Assembly: GCA_947259235.1 (NCBI GenBank)
Contig: CAMYLL010000079.1
Coordinates: 1 to 9,279 of the forward strand
DNA: 9,279 nucleotides
Origin: an uncultured Pseudodesulfovibrio sp.
GTDB taxonomy: Bacteria; Desulfobacterota; Desulfovibrionia; Desulfovibrionales; Desulfovibrionaceae
Direction of reading: 5' to 3'
Below the pieces are notes generated by a model. That model saw nothing but the letters and a program-made list of their open reading frames with translations. It did not search any database and was not told the DNA's origin. The position numbers and the translations under genes are program-made. Positions 5,994 to 9,279 of this stretch are shown here, one piece after another; positions within the stretch are counted from its first letter, which is position 1; each line of letters opens with the position of its first letter.

Positions 5994-7763
5994 CTATCGT
6001 CTTGCCGCTCTTGCGGCTCCCTCGTGAAGCCCCTGAAAGAAGCTGCGCGCGTTGATGCCCAGGGAGCGGATCAGGTAGCCGCCCTCCTGTATCACCAGGG
6101 TTCTCAGGCCCAGCGCGCCGATGAGCTGTCCGTTGGTGGCAAAATCGCGGGCCGCGAGGCTCCATGTCCCGGTGGGGTCGCCCTTGGCCGGGTCGAGCCC
6201 CAGGGAGATGACGAGAAAGGTGGGGTTGAAGTCCCTGACCAGGGCCAGTGCGCGGCGCAGGGTGTTGGCGTGCTTCTCGCCGTCCACCCGCTCCAGCAGG
6301 GGGAAGTTCCGGTTGAAGCCCAGCCCGGTTCCCTTGCCTGTCTCTTCCGTGAATCCACTGAAGTATGGATAGGCGAAGCGGGGATGTCCGTGGATGGACA
6401 GGGTGAGCACGTCGTCGCGCTCGTAGAAGATGTTCTGCGTGCCGTTGCCGTGGTGGTAGTCGATGTCGAGCACGGCCACGGTCCCCAGGGCCGAGAGACG
6501 GTGAGCGGCCACGGACGCGGTGTTGAAGTAGCAGAATCCGCCGAACGCCTTGCGCTCCGCATGGTGGCCGGGGGGACGGACCAGGGCGTAGGCGAGTCTG
6601 CGTCCGCCAACCAGGGTTTCCGCCGCTGTCAGGCCGCAGTCCACGGCGCGCTTGGCCGCCTTCCAGGCGTTGGCGTTGAGGGGGGTGAAGGTGTCCATGC
6701 AATAGTACCCTGCGCGCACGGGCAGCTCCCGGGGCGGGCGGGATGCGTTGCGGATGGGAAAGACATAGGGATAGACGGATTTGTTTTCCGGCAGCCCGGC
6801 GCAGACCTTGCGGAAGTAGTCAACGTATCCCTTGTCGTGCACTGCGGTGATGGCCGACTCGGGAAAGTGTTGCACGCCGAGGTCCTCGAACAGGCCGCTC
6901 TTGGTCAGCTCCTTCTGTATTCTGGCGATGCGCACCGGCGCTTCGACATACCCGCGCTCGCGGACATGATGGATGTCGTGCCGGTCGTTGACCACCAGAC
7001 CGATGCGCCGGTCCGGGCTCATGCGCGTCACGGGGGGGGACATGACCGGGCCGTTTGCAAAGGCGTCCGGGGGAGTATAGCGCGGGGGGCGCAGGGCGAG
7101 GGCGCCGGTGGCAAAGGAGTCCACCACCATGTTCGTATACTCGGCCGGGCAGACGTCGCGGTACTTGCGGGTCAGGATGGCGCGGACGATGGCCCGTATG
7201 CGGGTGCGGGTGAGCTTGAGCCGCCTGCCCAGGGGGTCGACCACCAGATAGGGCGGGCAGTCGTCGCCGGGGTTGAGGGGGGTCTCGTAGGCCGTGCCGG
7301 TGATGGGCATGGCCCCGTACCGTTCGTAAAAAGCGAGCCTGGCCTTGTTTTCCTTGAGGATGTCCGGCTGGGGGCACAGGGCGGGATCGTCCGGCAGGCA
7401 CTCGAAGAACAGGGCCGTGTCGCCCAGGGCAAGGGCTTCCTCGCGGATTCTCTCGTACAGGGCGGAGCCGATGCCGCCTCCGCCGTGGACCATGCTGACG
7501 GAGATGAAGTCCAGGTAGCAGAAATCCAGGTCGGGAAAATGGCACAGCAGGGCGAATCCGCGCACTTCGGCGCGTCCGTTTTCGGCCACGAAGAGGATGG
7601 ATCTGTAGTGCTTAAGAAACGGATTGGCCAGCTGGTCCGGCAACTGTTCGATCTCCGAGTCGGCGAGCAGGGGGAACCGTTCCCGCAGGATGGACTGTAC
7701 CTTGGTCACGGCCGTCCGGTCCACGGGCAGCCGGGTGTCGTATATGGGGCGTATCTTGAACAT
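5994..7763 (-). CDS. GNAT-like acetyltransferase fused to acetylpolyamine amidohydrolase / histone deacetylase domain
   Basis: 589 residues in two parts. Residues about 1-175 look like a GNAT domain: a strand near 77-92, then a glycine-rich acetyl-CoA loop (GGGGIGSALYERI, 94-106) and a helix-strand ending LAFYERYGAMP near 143-153. A 75-residue linker follows. Residues about 250-585 are a zinc-dependent deacetylase-fold enzyme closest to acetylpolyamine amidohydrolases: RPPGHHAE at 396-403 (His400, His401), DIDYHHGNG at 433-441 (Asp435 and His437 as zinc ligands), SLGLD at 520-524 (Asp524, third ligand) and QEGGY at 559-563 (Tyr563). All catalytic positions are intact, so deacetylase activity is expected, probably releasing acetate from an N-acetylated amine. 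Whether the GNAT half is active, and the substrate, are unknown. The start has AAGGGA about eleven bases upstream. It lies 60 bases after the small-protein gene. Confidence 0.93.
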   Translation of the reverse strand: MFKIRPIYDTRLPVDRTAVTKVQSILRERFPLLADSEIEQLPDQLANPFLKHYRSILFVAENGRAEVRGFALLCHFPDLDFCYLDFISVSMVHGGGGIGSALYERIREEALALGDTALFFECLPDDPALCPQPDILKENKARLAFYERYGAMPITGTAYETPLNPGDDCPPYLVVDPLGRRLKLTRTRIRAIVRAILTRKYRDVCPAEYTNMVVDSFATGALALRPPRYTPPDAFANGPVMSPPVTRMSPDRRIGLVVNDRHDIHHVRERGYVEAPVRIARIQKELTKSGLFEDLGVQHFPESAITAVHDKGYVDYFRKVCAGLPENKSVYPYVFPIRNASRPPRELPVRAGYYCMDTFTPLNANAWKAAKRAVDCGLTAAETLVGGRRLAYALVRPPGHHAERKAFGGFCYFNTASVAAHRLSALGTVAVLDIDYHHGNGTQNIFYERDDVLTLSIHGHPRFAYPYFSGFTEETGKGTGLGFNRNFPLLERVDGEKHANTLRRALALVRDFNPTFLVISLGLDPAKGDPTGTWSLAARDFATNGQLIGALGLRTLVIQEGGYLIRSLGINARSFFQGLHEGAARAARR

Positions 7764-7823
7764 GAGTGTGTCGGTCCCTTGGTCTGGCGCTGTCCCCGGC
7801 AGGGGGAGCGTGGTGATATGTGG

Positions 7824-8117
7824 CTACCAGTCCTCTTCTTCGTCGTCATCCCATGAGGCGTCGTTCGCCTCGCGGAAGCCGCGCACCAGGATGCATCGCC
7901 GTCCGTCGCGCCTGCGCACCACGCCGGTGAGCTCCAGCCATTCGCCCGTGCGCTCGACCAGCCTGGCGCGGTTGCCGCCCGGGGTGGGGCCGTCCTGCTC
8001 GATGACATAGGCCTCGTTCTTGGCGGTGACGAGGCACAGGACGCGTTCGCCGCCCATGCGCTCGGCCCAGGGGAGGATACGGCCGCTCAGTGTGGTCAGT
8101 TCGCCTGCCTTGGCCAT
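7824..8117 (-). CDS. conserved-looking 97-aa protein of unknown function with acidic tail
   Basis: Unrecognised family. Residues 1-87 alternate short hydrophobic strands with turns (LSGRILPWAERMGG, VLCLVTAKNEAYVIE, WLELTGVVRRRDG, RCILVRGF). This looks like a small beta-barrel such as an OB- or SH3-like fold, but that is a guess from the strand pattern. The last residues form an acidic tail (DDDEEEDW). There is no signal peptide or membrane segment, so a cytosolic protein is expected. ATG at 8115-8117 has GGGAGG about seven bases upstream. The gene sits 29 bases after the GNAT stop and 60 bases before the fusion gene, well inside the operon, so a partner or regulator of those enzymes is plausible. 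Confidence 0.83.
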   Translation of the reverse strand: MAKAGELTTLSGRILPWAERMGGERVLCLVTAKNEAYVIEQDGPTPGGNRARLVERTGEWLELTGVVRRRDGRRCILVRGFREANDASWDDDEEEDW

Positions 8118-8146
8118 TTTCGTCCTCCCGGGGGAGAGTTGCTGAG

Positions 8147-8680
8147 TCAGTCCAGGGACCGGGCGTAGACCAGACAGTCTTCGCCCCGGTCGTAATAATC
8201 AAGCAGCCGGGATTCCATCTGGTAGCCGCATGCTTCATAGAATTTTCTGGTGGGCGTGTACTGCTCGCGCGAGGAGGTCTCCAGAAATATCTTGCGCCCC
8301 CCCTGGGCCAGGATGCGCCGTTCGGTCTCGCGCAGGATGCGTCGGCCCAGCCCCTGTCCCTGCATGGCCTGGTCCACCACGATCCAGTAGAGATCCCAGC
8401 TGCCGCGCGTGCAGGGAACAGGGCCGAAGCAGGCAAAGCCGGCGGGTGCACCGTTCGCTTCTCCTGCGGGTCTGGCAAGGAGGAAGTTGTAGCCGCTCTC
8501 CTCGCCTTCGGTAATGGCGGCCCAGCTCAGCTCCTCGACGATGAGCACCTCCTCTTCGGAAAAGAAGCGCGTCTCCCAGGCCAGGGAGCACAGCGTGCGG
8601 ACATCCTCCACCGCCAGCTCGTCAGTCATCTCGAAGTCCCGGGTCACGATCTCCGGGTCGGCAATGATGTGTTCGCTCAC
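8147..8680 (-). CDS. GNAT family N-acetyltransferase
   Basis: 177 residues, a single GNAT domain that moves an acetyl group from acetyl-CoA to an amine. The acetyl-CoA binding motif A is clear: WDLYWIVVD (95-103) followed by QGQGLGRRIL (107-116), which matches Q/R-x-x-G-x-G. Then come a strand IFLETSS (131-137) and the closing FYEACGYQMESRL (147-159) typical of motif B. It probably starts at GTG 8680, because the ATP-grasp stop codon (8682-8684) is one base upstream (TGAGGTG) and a purine-rich AAAAGGCGG lies just before it; the next in-frame Met is 17 residues in. The tight junction indicates translational coupling, so the acetyltransferase and the ATP-grasp ligase probably act on the same compound. 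The substrate is unknown. Confidence 0.92.
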   Translation of the reverse strand: MSEHIIADPEIVTRDFEMTDELAVEDVRTLCSLAWETRFFSEEEVLIVEELSWAAITEGEESGYNFLLARPAGEANGAPAGFACFGPVPCTRGSWDLYWIVVDQAMQGQGLGRRILRETERRILAQGGRKIFLETSSREQYTPTRKFYEACGYQMESRLLDYYDRGEDCLVYARSLD

Positions 8681-8681
8681 C

Positions 8682-9278
8682 TCAGGCCGCCTTTTTTTCT
8701 TCGCCGTGCCGTCGCAGCGCGCCGTCCACGATGGCCGAGACCACCTCGGTGGCTTTGCGGCCCGCTTCCCTGGCCGAGGCCATGAACCCCGCGTCTTCGG
8801 AAAGGCACGGGTTGGCGTTGACGTCGATGATGGAAAGGTCTCCCTTGGCGTCCACCCGGAAATCGACGCGGGCGTACCCGCTCAGTCCCATTTCCTCCCA
8901 ACAGTCGCGGGCGGTCTGCTCCAGCCGGGCGGCCAGGGCAGGCTCGGCCTTGCGAAAGGCGAATCCGCGCACCGTGGACAGGACCGCGTCGGAGCCTTCG
9001 TCCCACTTGGCGTCGTAGCCCACGATCTTTACCGCCATGTCATCACGGAACACGATCTCGGCCGAGCCGAGGACCATGCCGCCATGCTCCGGCGACTCCA
9101 GCAGGGAGACGCTGAACTCCCGGCCGTCTATGAACTCCTCGGCCATGCACGCGCCGCCCAGGGTATGGCGGCGGGCGGTCATGGCGGCCAGCAGGTCGCT
9201 TGCGGTCTGCGCCGTGACCACGGAGTTTTCATCCAGACCGAGGGAGGCATGCTCGCACCGGCTCTTGACGATGTATCG
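8682..9278 (-). CDS. ATP-grasp ligase, D-Ala-D-Ala ligase superfamily (5' part outside window)
   Basis: C-terminal 198 residues; the start is beyond the right edge. It shows the ATP-grasp core: YIVKSRCEHASLG at fragment residues 2-14 (Lys5 and the Ser/Gly loop over ATP phosphates), AEEFIDGREF at 46-55 (Glu residues near the nucleotide), YARVDF at 135-140 and IIDVNANPCL at 150-159. The last two give the Mg-binding Asp139, Asp152 and Asn154. These enzymes activate a carboxylate as acyl-phosphate and join it to an amine. The NANPCLSEDAGF ending differs from the NTLPGMT of true cell-wall Ddl, so a different amide or peptide bond is likely. The reading frame ends in EEKKAA and its stop is one base from the GNAT start. 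It heads the visible part of the operon; the operon promoter is outside the window. Confidence 0.92.
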   Translation of the reverse strand, partial: RYIVKSRCEHASLGLDENSVVTAQTASDLLAAMTARRHTLGGACMAEEFIDGREFSVSLLESPEHGGMVLGSAEIVFRDDMAVKIVGYDAKWDEGSDAVLSTVRGFAFRKAEPALAARLEQTARDCWEEMGLSGYARVDFRVDAKGDLSIIDVNANPCLSEDAGFMASAREAGRKATEVVSAIVDGALRRHGEEKKAA

Positions 9279-9279
9279 G

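Noticed and set aside
5446..6702. A 418-codon minus-strand frame overlapping the binding-protein and fusion genes
   Set aside because: It runs in a different frame across two well-supported genes and their spacer, and yields an Arg/Pro/Gly-rich sequence without motifs.
5934..7856. A 640-codon open frame on the plus strand lying opposite the GNAT/amidohydrolase gene
   Set aside because: The opposite strand encodes clear family motifs over the same interval. The plus frame gives a low-complexity Gly/Val/Gln-rich product with no recognisable domain, as expected for an antisense shadow in GC-rich DNA.
8692..8698. A-AAA-AAG slippery heptamer in frame near the end of the ATP-grasp gene, a possible programmed -1 frameshift
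   Set aside because: A -1 shift would reach a stop after only four further codons, giving almost the same protein. The purine run is better explained as part of the ribosome binding region of the coupled GNAT gene.

Overview
The window is GC-rich. It holds a Cache-type histidine kinase, a helical-sensor chemoreceptor and an orphan substrate-binding protein, together with an ATP-grasp/GNAT/acetylpolyamine-amidohydrolase-like cluster. This mix and the protein style suggest a deltaproteobacterial, Desulfovibrio/Pseudodesulfovibrio-type chromosome. That assignment is an inference from gene flavour; there is no rRNA or other phylogenetic marker in the window. I see no tRNA, rRNA, CRISPR array, insertion sequence or phage gene.

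Left part (1-2548). On the minus strand, a membrane histidine kinase starts at 1430 and runs off the left edge after its HisKA region. It is divergent from a plus-strand pair: a 56-residue single-span membrane microprotein (1720-1890), and a histidine phosphatase (1853-2548) whose start codon lies inside the microprotein gene in another frame. The 289-base divergent spacer carries a candidate plus-strand promoter and a short inverted repeat.

Middle (2549-4880). The phosphatase converges on a 655-residue methyl-accepting chemotaxis protein on the minus strand. A hairpin lies between the two genes. The receptor ends in a pentapeptide that fits the CheR/CheB tether pattern. Upstream of it is a 250-base AT-richer spacer with TATAAT-like boxes, a palindrome and a very strong bidirectional intrinsic terminator.

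Right part (4881-9279). Five minus-strand genes are co-oriented and probably form one operon. In transcription order they are: an ATP-grasp ligase of the D-Ala-D-Ala ligase fold (partial at the right edge), a GNAT acetyltransferase one base downstream, a 97-residue acidic-tailed protein of unknown function, a two-domain protein with a GNAT-like N-terminus and an acetylpolyamine-amidohydrolase/histone-deacetylase C-terminus, and an exported NMT1/THI5-type substrate-binding protein. The bidirectional terminator ends the run. The enzyme set (amide-bond formation, N-acetylation, N-deacetylation, plus a periplasmic binding protein) suggests a small-molecule pathway that makes, acetylates and deacetylates an amine or amide compound. 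The compound cannot be named from this sequence. This cluster is the most interesting part of the window.
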